DNA of 64,000 nucleotides, from contig BDSL01000081.1 of NCBI GenBank assembly GCA_003116995.1, positions 355,501 to 419,500 on the forward strand, written 5' to 3'. Both the position numbers and the translations under genes were made by a program. Positions 23,879-35,898 of this stretch are shown one piece after another (the stretch's first letter is position 1; the number at the start of each line of letters is the position of its first letter). The stretch comes from Yamagishiella unicocca. Taxonomy: Eukaryota > Chlorophyta > Chlorophyceae > Chlamydomonadales > Volvocaceae. Under the pieces are notes generated by a model, which was not told the origin of the DNA, did no database searches, and saw nothing but the letters and a program-made list of their open reading frames with translations.

Positions 23879-23983
23879 GGCATCCCTCGGGCGCAAAGGC
23901 TAAGGCCCTTTCAGCAAGCACAAAATGTCACAAACCATTTTGCACTTGCTGAAAGGCCGTAGTCTTTGTGCCCGAGGAATGAC
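23879..23983. other. Long imperfect hairpin, miRNA-precursor- or MITE-like
   Basis: The left arm (about 23879-23927, containing CTTTCAGCAAGCACAAAATG) pairs with the right arm (about 23936-23983, containing CATTTTGCACTTGCTGAAAG) across an 8-nt loop, TCACAAAC. Over roughly 45 bp I count only a handful of mismatches and one bulge. Volvocine miRNA and siRNA precursors are often such long, nearly perfect foldbacks. A small foldback transposon remnant is the main alternative. Confidence 0.6.
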
Positions 23984-25803
23984 TGGAGGGAGAAGGAAGT
24001 AGGCAACCGACGAGGCACCTGGCTGGAAGGCCAGGAGCTCCTACCCGTTCCGACCCCAGGTGAAGGGCGCCCCGGGTCGCTGGATAGCCTGCGGTGTGCA
24101 ATGTGCTAGCGCAAACGTGGATAATTGTGGAACGCTTCCGGAGGTGCGGTCTGGCTCGCTGCGTCACGTAGGTCATCGTCATCGGAGCCCAGGGCGTAGC
24201 TGGCATTTAGACCACGCACAGTATAGACAGCCGACTTAGGGGTTGGTAGGAAGTTTCGGGGTCAATGCAAATGACATATCCTAGGAAACCGTGGTGCTAC
24301 AAATGAGCTCCGTAAGTATAACGCACATCACATGCACACTTCAATGATTTCTTCGTGCAGTTTGGAGTGCCGGCATAACCAGGAAGCGAAACAAAGTTTG
24401 GTGGGCGCAGCTGAGGGCAACTACGATACAAGAGTGAGGTCGGACCACCAGCGCCTACTATTACGGTAGGCTATTATGGATGTAATAAGGAGGAGCCTCT
24501 AGGATCAGCTCAGATATGTGGATATATCAAGTATGAAGGGTGCGTGAGTGGTGCCCTGTGGTGAAGCTTCCATGGCAGGCGTGTTAGGTGTTGGGTTGGT
24601 AGGAAAACATCTTCCTTTGAGAACCAATGAACCACTTATACTGCGGCAGGTGGAAGAACCTGAATTTGTCAACGGTCCGATGACGTATGTTCGCCGGACT
24701 GGATGGGAGGAAAAGTGTGAGTCATGGCTTGCGCGTCGACAGGGTGCTGAGCATAAGCCCATGAAACGGCCATGGCTGTGTGCATCGAACACCATGCGCA
24801 ATGGGCTCAGCACGTCATTGTCATTGCCTAGAAACGAGAGCGGACAAACCGCAAAGCGAATGCGCCTGCGTTAAACACATAAAGTCATTTTGAAATACAC
24901 AATGTTTACGGCTAGTTGGAGAGAGTTCAGCTGGTCGGACCCCAAACGTTTCTTTCTATAAGCTTGCATAACGGCCGTCCTCCGTTTGGAACATGCTTCA
25001 GATGGGTATCGATAAGTTTGCTTACCATACCCAGATTTCCAGCAGATGCAAGAATACCCGGAGATGCATACCGTTTGTTTCAATTGTCACCGATACCCAA
25101 AACGGCGATCGTACAGTGCGGCACGAACCAAACCGCGAAGAAAGGAACATTGCGACTCCTCCCTAGTATAAATCGAAACATATTACGCCTTATAAACCTT
25201 TAAGAATATTTGCTGTAAGCTTATCTCAGTGCGAGTGGGCTTCGACTTCCTCGTCAGGAGGCGTTGGCCAATTCAGCGGAGTAAGCCTTTGGACAGTACA
25301 TGTTATGTTAGCTTTCGTACATGCCTATCATGACACCACATAACAGTCTCTGATATTGAAGACGATTGTTCTCCACCAGCCTTGCGCATCACTGGCTATA
25401 CGTGTCTCCGCCAACAAGGCCGCCGACGTAAAGATTGGAAAGAACGGTGGGTAAGGAATGGAATATTCAGCAAGGACGTCCCCTCTGTGGTGGTGCTCGC
25501 CCTGTTGCATATGCGTCGTCGTCAGCTGCAGGGCTTCTTTTCTGTATAGTTCGCTTCTGTTGTACGCAGTGGTATTTCTCTGTAGGTGGCCTGATTGTGT
25601 ATCACTATACATGATCTCGCAGAAGTTGTTGGGGCCTAGTGATACGCGTATGGTTCATGAACCTGCCAACCTGACAAATTTCTTTGCACGCCTCGTCTCC
25701 AGCACAGGTCCTCTCGTTAGATAAGGATGCCTTCTTAAGGACCAGGTAGCCAGCCCCCTCGGCCACAGCTTCAGTCGGTTTTCGTCCCAGTGGCTCGTAC
25801 GCG

Positions 25804-28132
25804 ATGACGCTGTCCACTGACGCACCCTCAGATGGCGTGTGGCCGACTGGCACCGCTATGTTGTGCGAGACCTGGGTTACGTATAGTCCTTCAAGCAGCT
25901 TGAGCAGCCAACCCTGTTCGCCAGGGCCATCCGGCGGGAGACTTCAGCAGTTCGCACACGGGAGTCACGCCGGAAAAAGTGCTGCAGAACTTCCGGGCAT
26001 CATACAGCTGTCGCAGGACACTTGCCTTCGGAACAAGCGCGCTCGGCTTCAATTAGGACCTATTTCGTCCTGCGTGCAAGTATATTGTCGCGGCGAGGGT
26101 CCGCAGGCTTCATCAGGGCAGCCGGAATACAGTTTGACGCCATCTCCACCCCACAGTGTTATTGGGACGTTTGCGCAACCGGCAGGCGGCTGGGCGCCAG
26201 TCGCTCCGCAGCTGTCAACAAGTTACGTCGGCCGAAGCTCGTCCTCGTCGGGTGACCAAATTGCACCATACGGAATTTCAAGTCGGCATCCTGAAGCACT
26301 GGTAGCAGCCTTTTTGTGCTTACCGCCGTCAGATGGCTCGTTGGCGAGTAGCGGCACAGCGATGGTCGAACAGGCAACGTCCACCGTCCCCCGTACTTCC
26401 TGGCAGCCAAGCGAGTCGCAAATGAATGCGTCTATTCCGCAACCGTGTTCGATCCTTCATCCTTGCATATTTGTCAAGGAGTGCACCTGCCGAGCTGCTG
26501 GCGCGCGCTGTGTCGTAAACCGACCGCAATGCGAAGGTGCTTCGCACTCCAGCCACCAAACCTGCCAGCCGCTGTCCCTTGCGGCCGCCGACATTTCCAC
26601 CAGAGCACCTCTCCAATGCTGGGCAGCAGTTGCAGCTGGCATGTGCGTGCCAGCGGTCGGGGGGCCCTCGCTGTCGTTCGTATTCCCTGGTGGGGAGGCT
26701 CCAGGTCCCCTCGCCGCAACAGCTCAGCGCAGCCTACAGCCCATGGCGAGCTCTTTGCCGGCGGGCTGGATTCCCCCATCAGGCTTCCCTGGAGCGGATC
26801 CGTCCTGCCGACCATCCGTTTTGGCCCCCCAGGGGGCCCCCGAGGAGGCGCGCGTGGACTACCTGGTGGGCCGTCTGCTGAATCAGCAGCTGGTCGCCCA
26901 GCAGCTGCGGCCGCAGGTCCTAGCTGTACAGCAGGCGTTAGCACCGCAGCTTCTCACCCCCCACTTGGGATACTTGGCGGCGGCAGGGCGCGGCGACACG
27001 GCACTGCACGTACCACCGCAGCAGCAGCTGCCGGTGGTGATGACGCAGCCCGTGCAGCAAAAGCTTAAGCAGCGGCAACAGCTTGGAGGGGCATGCCACC
27101 GGCGAGTGCGACCGCCCTCGCCGGTGCCGCCCAGCGCGCCTCTGACGCCACCCCTTCCCGGCACGTTGGTTCCGGAGGATTGGATTCTGCACGTGGTGAA
27201 GGTGCTCGGCATGAGTGAGCCCGACACTGCGCGCCTGGCGCTGCATTGCTGGCGGCGGGTGGCGGGGCTTCCGCAGCTGCACCACGCGACAAGGCTGTGG
27301 CCTTGTGCAGCCGCCGGCAGGAACCTTTACTCCACCGCATGCCTCTGGGTGAGTACGGGACACAGTACGGCGGGCGGGATGCCGAGGAGCCCCATGCGGG
27401 CTAGGCTGTTTGTGCATTCATAGGCTTGCGCCCGCTTGCCTCCCTCGCCCCTCTCTTAAGTCTGCGCCCGCGTCCTTCTCGATTGCTTTGGCTCCCTCAC
27501 AGCTCTATTAGGGCCGTGGGCCCGGAACCCCTCAAGCCGGCTGTCCTGCATGTTGCAAGGCACTGCATCCCCCTCGTTCGCATTCACGGGCTGTTGATAG
27601 CATACGGGGCTGCTCTCCGTTTCAAGCCTTCACCTCCATTGCCTTCGCATCTTATTACGACCACCATTCACTGCTTCTTATCAGCTTCTCCGCCAGCCGT
27701 CTTTACTTTAGTCGCTTTCACGCCACCTTTTCTTCTCGATTACGTTGCCTTATCACCTTACACTGCGATTCAGCCGCGCCTCCGCTCCATCTACTCGCCT
27801 CCGGTCTCTTCTGGACCGCCATCTTCACCGCCTTGGTTTGTCGCCCGTGGATTCGCGGATTCCCTGTAACCCCCTCACCTACATCCACAAAAGTATCTCG
27901 CGGCACCCTGGATTTTGTCGAACGGACCCTGCCCCCTACCCCCTGACCCCAGGTGAGCATCAAGCTCGAGGAGAAGCGGCGGGCCGCACCTGGCGGGGTG
28001 GTGCTGGCGCACATGGCGGGCACCACCCCCGCTGCGCTGTGCTCGGGAGAGCTGGCGGTTATGAATTGGCTGGAGTGGCGGCCGTACGAGGGGTACCGCC
28101 TGGACGAGAGCCATTTGCTGGTGTACATGTAA
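25804..28132 (+). CDS. Cyclin-box protein, at least two exons
   Basis: Exon 1 is 25804-27348 and exon 2 starts at 27953; both junctions are phase 0 (TGG before GTGAGT; CCCCAG before GTGAGC). The N-terminal 370 or so residues are low-complexity and Ser/Pro/Ala-rich. The C-terminal part fits a cyclin N-terminal box: EDWILHVVKVLGMSEPDTAR, WRRVAGLP, then across the splice LYSTACLW/VSIKLEEKRR, and finally ELAVMNWLEWRPYEGY. The pattern of an aromatic/hydrophobic helix followed by C-L-W-[VI]-S-x-K-x-E-E is typical of cyclins that bind and activate cyclin-dependent kinases; the subfamily is unclear. The given end is a TAA stop at 28130-28132, but the same bases contain a good donor (AT before GTAAGG), so translation may continue into another exon. 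The N-terminal start is the first in-frame ATG. Confidence 0.65.
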
Positions 28133-31100
28133 GGCGCCGCATGTACGGCTGTGTACGGCCTGTGCGTGCTGAACCTCTCTAAGCTCATGGCGAAGTATGT
28201 CGTGACGGGACGAGCCAATACGAAGATCCCCTTGGGAGAGCAAGTCTGAGCACCAACCTTAGGTCAAATACCTCAAGAGGGTGCGGAAAGCCCTGGAGCC
28301 ATGTGCTCGGGAGTTGATGCCGGACGCCTGGAGCCATGCCGGCTTGGGATGCGGGTAATTAGCTGGCGGAGGTACAGGCCGTGTGGCCTCACCGCGTCTT
28401 TGCGGCCTTCATGGGGCGCCCTTAGGAGATAGCATTCTGGTAGATGTAGTCTGAGTATCAGCTGGGGCACCCGGCAATTTTGTTGTCAGGACAGATCGTT
28501 AGGCACAAAATTCCCAGTATCAGTCTAGCACGGATTACTGATGACGCACACAGCCGCATGGTCGGACGCGCCAGGCGTCGGCCATGGTGAGCTTATGGCG
28601 ACCGATTATGCCGCGGCCGTGGCGAAGCTCGCTGCTGCTGCATGGATTGGCGGGGCTGGTGCAGCAGGCGAGGGGCTAGGTGCGCACTGATGAACGCGTT
28701 GTAGGTGGCGGACAGCATTGGGCCTGGCTGTTTGTACTGTACTGATAATGGTCGCGTGGGTTTGCTCAGCGCTGCGCCACGCGCACTTTTGCTGAAGGTT
28801 AGGACCGCGATGTGTACGGTTAAGTACAAAGGTCTGAGTCATCGAGCGGCTGCCGTACGTACACGTGTCAGCGCCGTACGTGTCCCCGCCTCCTCCTTCC
28901 CGCCCCCCTCTCGCCCTGCTCCGCCTCTGGCATCCTACGGCTCCTCCGGCGGCAGAAGGTTGCGTGTTCGTCCACCAGCCAGCGCGATGTGATGTGGTGG
29001 CGGAGCAAGTGTAAGCGGGCCCTATGCGTTCCTCTGCGCCAGGCACGATGTGTACGGCGCGCGAGAGTGTGCGTGTGTACTAAGACTGTGTCCAAAATGC
29101 CACAAAGTCTGTGCGAACTCAACCGTGATGGGCCGCTGTGACCTGGTTGGTGGTCATTATGGATGTTAAGCCTTCACCCGAACGGACGTTTACGGTTACA
29201 TACTCATTTTTGCCGTAAGGCTTGGCGAACATGCCTCCCAGTGGTAGAGGCGAACTGACAAGCACAGCGCGTTGCTGGTGCCGGTGGCTGATGGGAGGTT
29301 GCTTTCCCCTGGTTCTGTGGTATAGGCCGCCGCCGCGCCCAGCTATATACACTGACGAGGCCGACGTGTCGACAGGGTGAGAGATGCGGTGCTGCGTGCC
29401 GTGCGGTGCATCCGTCGCCGAGCTACCCAGCGGAGCAGGAAGGAGGCGGTCTGCCCTGAGGTTGCGAGGACGCGTTTGGGTGCAGTGAAGCGGAACCGAC
29501 GGTAGCTGCCAGCTGCTTTGCTGATGAGGGCGGCGAGCGTGGCGTATAGTCTACAGCGCGGCCAGAGCTGGAAGATATAGGTTACTGGCGCATGATTAGA
29601 TTGTAGCTTCGTAATGTTTAGTGGGAGTAGAGCATGAATCTGGCATTAAATAAAGGTCCTTGTGTCCTTCGGCCGTTGTCCATGACAGCATAATTATTTA
29701 CTTAGTTGCCATAGGGTATGAGCTGGTAGATCAAATATGGGCGCGCTGCGTTCCTAGCGGCGGTTCCTCATGTAAGAGGTGCGGTTGGCTTAGCGTTAGT
29801 CATTAGCACGGCGAAGAGCTGGAGGAACTAAGTTAGAGATGTGCAGCAGCGATGGAACGGCGAGGGGATGGGCGGAACTGGGCCAGAGCCAGGAGCTCTG
29901 GAACGTCTTGCGCCCTGACGCCAAAGGCCTGCTGTAAAAGTGGTGGTGCTGCAACTGCCGGCCAGCGCGCCATCTCTCCTTCCTCTCAAGTTGTCAGCAA
30001 AGTCTCTTTGCTACAATGGCCCCCAGCCGCCCCGCTCCTGCGGCGGCGGCTTGGCTGCAACCCCCACTCCACCCCACCCACAACCTGCAAAGAAAGGTCG
30101 AAGAACAAGCATTGCTTGCCAGCACGAGAGGGACAGGCTAACCCCGAACGGCCCAAGAACAGTCTACAGACTAGGACGGACCGTCCAAGCTAGCACGTAC
30201 TTACATAATGTATCTCGAAATTTTCGGGTATTCGCCTAGTAAGGCAACGCATGGGCAGTGCCTCTCACTGCGCCGTTTTTCTTGGGTTGGGACGGGTGGC
30301 TTCAGAACCGCAGGGTGGGAGGCGGAGGCTTGCAATTTTGCGCCCTGAAAGCGCCAGAGGCGAAAACGGCGGAGTGATGGTCACACATACAGCCAGCCTT
30401 TTTGATGCCGAACAAACTGCTGTGCGGTAGCATGTTAGCCTGGACTTGTGGCAGGTGCCTGCATGCGAGGTACATGCAGAGGTTCCAGCTGCAGATTCGA
30501 CTCTTCGACAGGCAACACGGGTACGGCCGCCTGGCGCCGAAGCAGGCCCGCCACGACAGGTGTCCCCACATGCCCATGATTATGGCTAGTTGCTGACGAG
30601 TGGAGTTTAGGTCACAGTTGATGTGCCGGACTTGCACCCTCGATTGGTGGCGATTGCTGAACCCTCTGTCTTCGAAGGAAAGTAGGGTGAAATGATGAGG
30701 TCGGTTCCTGGTGTTTGGAACCAAAATGCACAATGTTTCGATCAATGGCACCTCTTGACTTCGGTTCGTGGGGTATACGGTCAGGGCCTTCGGGCCTTAC
30801 GTCTGTAACAAACTCAACATGCCCAACTTAAGCTTCAAGGCATGCAAGGCGGTTTCCATTGATTTCATACGACGAGGTCGCGGTCTGAAGGTGCGTTCTG
30901 TGGGACCTGCCTCTGGGGCGTGAATTCGTGATATTGAACAAGAATGGGCCCGACTTCTACATGAAATCCAAAATAAAGCTCGCATGGAACGTATCGCCAC
31001 TACTCACTTCAGACCTGCGCATCTAGGAGCAGCGTGCTGGGCCACACGGCCGCAGTGCTGGCAGGTGCGCGATTGCCTAAATTGGCAACTTGATCAGTTG

Positions 31101-32006
31101 GGACGGCCGAAAGGGGCCTGCCTGACGTAGGGTGGCATTATTGCCGTTCATAACCAGGGTTAACTGAAACCTAAGCGCGGGCTACTTTGTTGGCTGGAAT
31201 GCCGTGCCTAGTTTCTGCGGCGAGGGCAAACAGCGTAGACAGCTCGGAGAGCCCTCACGGCAGCGACGACGCAGGACAACGCCTAGGCACACGACTGCGT
31301 TGGGTCTTCTTGGCAACATGTAAAACGGCATGGAGCCACTGGCGCAACGGAAGAGGGGCACGGTTGTGCAACGGTGACAGCGGAGGTTTGCGCAGGTTGC
31401 GTTTCATTCAGAGTGTGTGGCTCGAATGGATTGTACGGCGTTGGACAGCGTGTTTGCGTGCGCACGTTTGCAATGGTTCTTTAATGTCTGCATTACATGG
31501 GTTCGGCGCATTACTCACACCCCCCATTCGCCCGACGCGGCCGGTGGCCGCAGGTCGCAGCCACGCCGGCCAGATAAGGCCAACGCCCAGGAGGCCCCGC
31601 ATGGCAGACCAGGGCAGAAAATTTTCGCCAGGCGTTTCTGTTAGTTGCGTATTCTTGCCATGTTCTCGTCCGTTCCTGTTGACCATTGCCTAGTTACCTG
31701 ACCGAGACCTGTACGGATCCAGCCTTTGGCGCCGCGCTAAGCAGTAAATAGTGCTACATACGTGCCATCGCAAACCACCTTTATGCATAGAAGCTTGCTG
31801 TTACAATAGTAAATATTGCCGCAAAATATGCTGAATTTTTGACACCAAGGAGCACAGCGACACCGACTTTGTAGTGGGCATAGTTGTTTGTTTTATTTAT
31901 TTATCATATTTCGTTTCTCGAGGAAATGACACGCGCACCGGCACCAATGCAGACCTTGCATTAGCAGTAAAATTAGGCGAAGACCTTTCATCCCTGGAAT
32001 AGCATT
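28133..32006. other. Intergenic region, no gene recognised
   Basis: About 3.9 kb. If the cyclin gene continues past 28127, its extra exon or exons would be here, but I could not identify one. Open frames (for example 31187-31693) lack family resemblance and splice support. TGTAA occurs near 29009. Confidence 0.45.
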
Positions 32007-35000
32007 ATGCGCAATGACGACTGGGACAGTAAATGCAGAAGCGATGCCTCGAGGACGTCGCAGCAGCGACCGTGCGCGAACCTCGACATGGAAGCCGACA
32101 CCTTCGAAACAGTTTCTGCGCAGTTGGCTGCTCAGCACCGTCGTATTCGCGTATCAACGCAATTAGGCATAAACCCTCAACAGCTAGCCAGCAGCTTGCG
32201 GCGTCAAACGGACCACCGTGCGCGGTTGGAGCGCCGGCTCGCCGGACGGCGGGCCGACTACCAGCCATACATCCGTGCTTTGGCAACTGCCGCCGCGGCT
32301 GCCAGTGCTGCCGGGAAGACTTCACCTCCTGCTGCGCCTGGCCAGCAGGCTCACGCGGACAGCACGCCAGCGGGGAGCGAGGACGAGCCTCGCAGCAGTC
32401 CCCCACAACCTCCTTGTTCACACGGGAAAACGCCTGAAGCCACGTCCCCTCCGACCGGCCCCCTAATCACCGCCCGCGAAGCCCCTCGTGACATTAGCTC
32501 GCTCATCGCGCAACACATCGTCGGAGGTCCAGCAGCCGCTAGTATACCAGCCTCCGAGCCGGATGAGCGCTGCCCCGCCGCTAATGGTATCCCGGCGCTA
32601 GCAATCAATGCGCCTGCCGCCGCCGCTGCACAGAGCCGCGTGGGTGGGTCCGCTACCACCCTCGGAAACGGCGCCGCAGGGCGGCCACGGCTCGCACCCG
32701 ACTGCCTGGAGCCGGAGGTGGTGCAGCGGCAGCAGCAACGGCAGGAGGAGGCGGAAGAGCAGCAAGGTGAGCAGAAACGAAAGCAGCAGCCACAGCAGCA
32801 GCAGCAGCCACAGCAGCCACAGCAGCCACAACAGCCACAGCAGCCACAACAGCCACAGCAGCAGCAGCAGAGGCGGGGGGGTGCCGCGAGATCCATCCTG
32901 TGGGACGCCCCTGACGTCACCCCGGGTCAGGACTGGTGCCCCCAGGTGGGGAACACTAGCCCCCTCGAGCAGCAGCAGCAGCAGCAGGAGCAGGAGCAGG
33001 AGCAGCAGCCACAGCCGCAGCCGCAGCCGGCAAAGCGGGAGCCCCCAGAACTCGCCACCGCGGGGGTTGACGATCTGCCCACGTCGGTTCCTACGCAGCA
33101 GCAGCAGCAGCAGCAGCAGCAGTCCTGCCACCGGTATAGCAACGGTCAGCACAACGGGCTCCCGGCGGACAGCAACGGCTGTGTGCAGCTCTGTGGGCCG
33201 CCATCGGCGCCAGCGCCGGCACCGGTGCAGCGGCAGCAGCCCCCGCAGCGGCCCCCGCAGCGGCCCCTGACGGCACAGCCGACAACGGCACGGCCACCGA
33301 CAGTGCTGCTGACGGACGCACCGCCACTGGTGTCGATATCGGGACTGGCTAGGACCACAGCATCACAGCAGCCGAAGGAGCCGACGTCCGCCCCTCCAAC
33401 AGCCCCTCCACTGACGCCTGCGACACCGACACCGGCACCGGCGGCCGCACAGCAGCAGTCGCCGTTGGCAGCACTGGCAGCGAGCCCCATGCCGCCGGCG
33501 ATCTTCGCCCCGAGGCCCACGCCCTCGCCGCTGCCGTCAACGCCGTCAACACTGTCGCCAACGGCTGCGCAGCAGCGGTCCAGCCCATCGAAGCTACCTC
33601 AGCAGCAACCGCCGTCGGCGCCGGCGCAGCCATCACATGCGGTGTCTGAAGCAACACGGACCGGCCAGGTTCGTTTATTGTCGGCTGTGAGGGAGGCCGC
33701 CCATGAGCACAGCCAGTGGGTGGCTTTATTGGAGCTGACCCAGAGGTACCAGCGAGCCAAGGACGCCGTCGAGGCCGCGAACGACAGCAGTGGCACCACG
33801 GGGACGAAAGGAGAGGCCGCTCGGCAGGCGCTGCTGGAGACCCTAAAGGAGCAGCTCACCGAGAAGGCGATGTACTTCCCCGCATGCGGCATTGCTACAC
33901 GTCTGGTGGAGGCAGCGGGGAGCGGCTCGGGCAGCGCGGTGAAGCACGCGAGGCCGGCGATCGAGGCGTTGAGGCTGCAGGTGGGGCTGGGTACTGGGGC
34001 TGGCTACTGGGGCTGGGTACTGGGGCTGGCTACTGGGGCTGGGTACTGGGGCTGGGTACTGGGGCTGGGTACTGGGGCTGGGTACTGGGGCTGGGTACTG
34101 GGGCTGGGTACTGGGGCTGGCTACTGGGGCTGGCTACTGGGGCTGGCTACTGGGGCTGGCTACTGGGGCTGGCTACTGGGGCTGGGTACTGGGGCGGAAA
34201 ACTGGGGCGGAAAACTGGGGTACTGGATACTGGGTACTGGCCGCCCTGGGGCCTGCGCATCGGCTCAGGTCCGAACCCGGCTCCGGAACCACGCTCTGAC
34301 ACTAGTCCCCGGGTGCGCAGGTCGCCGAGGAGGGGCTGTCCGGTCGGGCGGCGCTGCTGCTGCGCTGCCTGGTGGAGGTCAGGACGGCTCAGCGGCTCGC
34401 GGACGCGCCTGATCAGGTGGTGGTGGAGGATACGGTGGGCCGCTTGATGGCCCTCACGCAGGCGCTGATGATCCACAACGGTGCGTGTCTGCGGGGGGGT
34501 TACATAAAGCAGAGGACTGGGATGGTGAACGAGGAAGCGAAGTCGCGGGATGCCTCGCGAGCTGGTGGTCTGCCGGGAGGGGGGAAGGCGGCAAGGGGTG
34601 ATGGGGGTGCTGGGGGGTGCACGGGGGCGGGTGGCATAGGGCCCTCATAATGCGCAGTGGCTGGGAAGCCCCACGCGCCAAAATGCCTGGCAGTATACTG
34701 CCGTGTCTCGCTGTCCGTCCCACCGCCCGACAGCGACCAGCGGGTGGGTGCGTCGGCAGCTCAGACCGCAGGCTTGTGTTGGAGGTGCAACATATGTAGG
34801 TTGGAGAGTTGGAGAGCAGGTGGGCTTAGGGTTTTTGGTTGACGTGCAGGCCTCGCCTCCGCCTGCCGGAATGGAATGTCGCGAGTTGAAGGCAGAGTTA
34901 GTTATTAGTTATGTATAACCCCCGGCGCCAGGGCCCACCTAACTAGGACCGCTGCCGGTACCCCCATTCTGCCTGGCGCCATGCCTGAACAGGCTCCTCT

Positions 35001-35812
35001 CAGCACCTGCTGTTTCATGAGATGGAGCTGCTGTGGCACGTGCTCGCGCGGCTGCAGGTGGGAGGAGACCCGTAGGGTGGGCGAGCGGGCGGGTACGGCT
35101 ATGACCCCAGCTACTGCTGTCTGACCCCAGCTACTGCTGTCTGACCCCAGCTACTGCTGTCTGACCCCAGCTACTGCTCCCTGACCCCAGCTACTGCTGT
35201 CTGACCCCAGCTACTGCTGTCTGACCCCAGCTGCTGCTATATAACCCCAGCTACTGCTATATGACCCCAATTATTGCTATGTGACACCAGCTACAGCTAT
35301 ATGACCCCAGCTACTGCTGTATGAATCCAGCTACGCGCTGCACCCCTGGCGGTGCTGCCGGCGTGAAGTCAGATTCCCCCCCTTACACCCCCGGCCGCCC
35401 CACCTCCTCCCACCCCGCCCCCTTCCACCCCGCCCCCTTCCACCCCGCCCGCAAAACCCCAATTCCAAAACCCCATTTCCAAAACCCCTTGACTCCGAAA
35501 CCCTCCCCCCATGCACCTCAAACCCTCGTGTCCTAAACGGTTTTTCCTGGCATCCACGGGTCTTCCTCGAAACGCCACCCCATTCCCAGGAGGCGGCTAT
35601 GCGCACCGACGTGGGCATGCACGGCTTGGAGTTCGGGCTGCACCCGCAGCTCACCACCATGGACGCCTTGGTCGCTGTCGTACGGGCGTGCTGCGCCGCC
35701 GGCTTCCTGCAGCACCCCTGGAGCATTCGCGTCCACATGGTGAGGCAAGTGGTGGAGGCGCACGTACGTGCCGTGAACCGCGCCGCGGAGAGCGCACTGG
35801 TTAGCTCGCGAC

Positions 35813-35898
<86 letters not shown>

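Larger units (their letters stand above)
20591..25803. other. Intergenic region with repeats and hairpins
   Basis: About 5.2 kb. It contains the upstream region of the lectin gene (-), a GGGGCAG-rich simple tract near 20650-20760, diverged repeats at 22.3-23.7 kb, and two inverted repeats listed separately. Several frames of 80-190 codons near 22.0-23.6 kb overlap each other in the repeat zone and resemble no protein family, so I treat them as non-coding. Confidence 0.5.

Noticed and set aside
35098..35335. Regular 20-bp repeat considered as a CRISPR array
   Set aside because: Units are contiguous without unique spacers and sit in a eukaryotic intron; it is a minisatellite.
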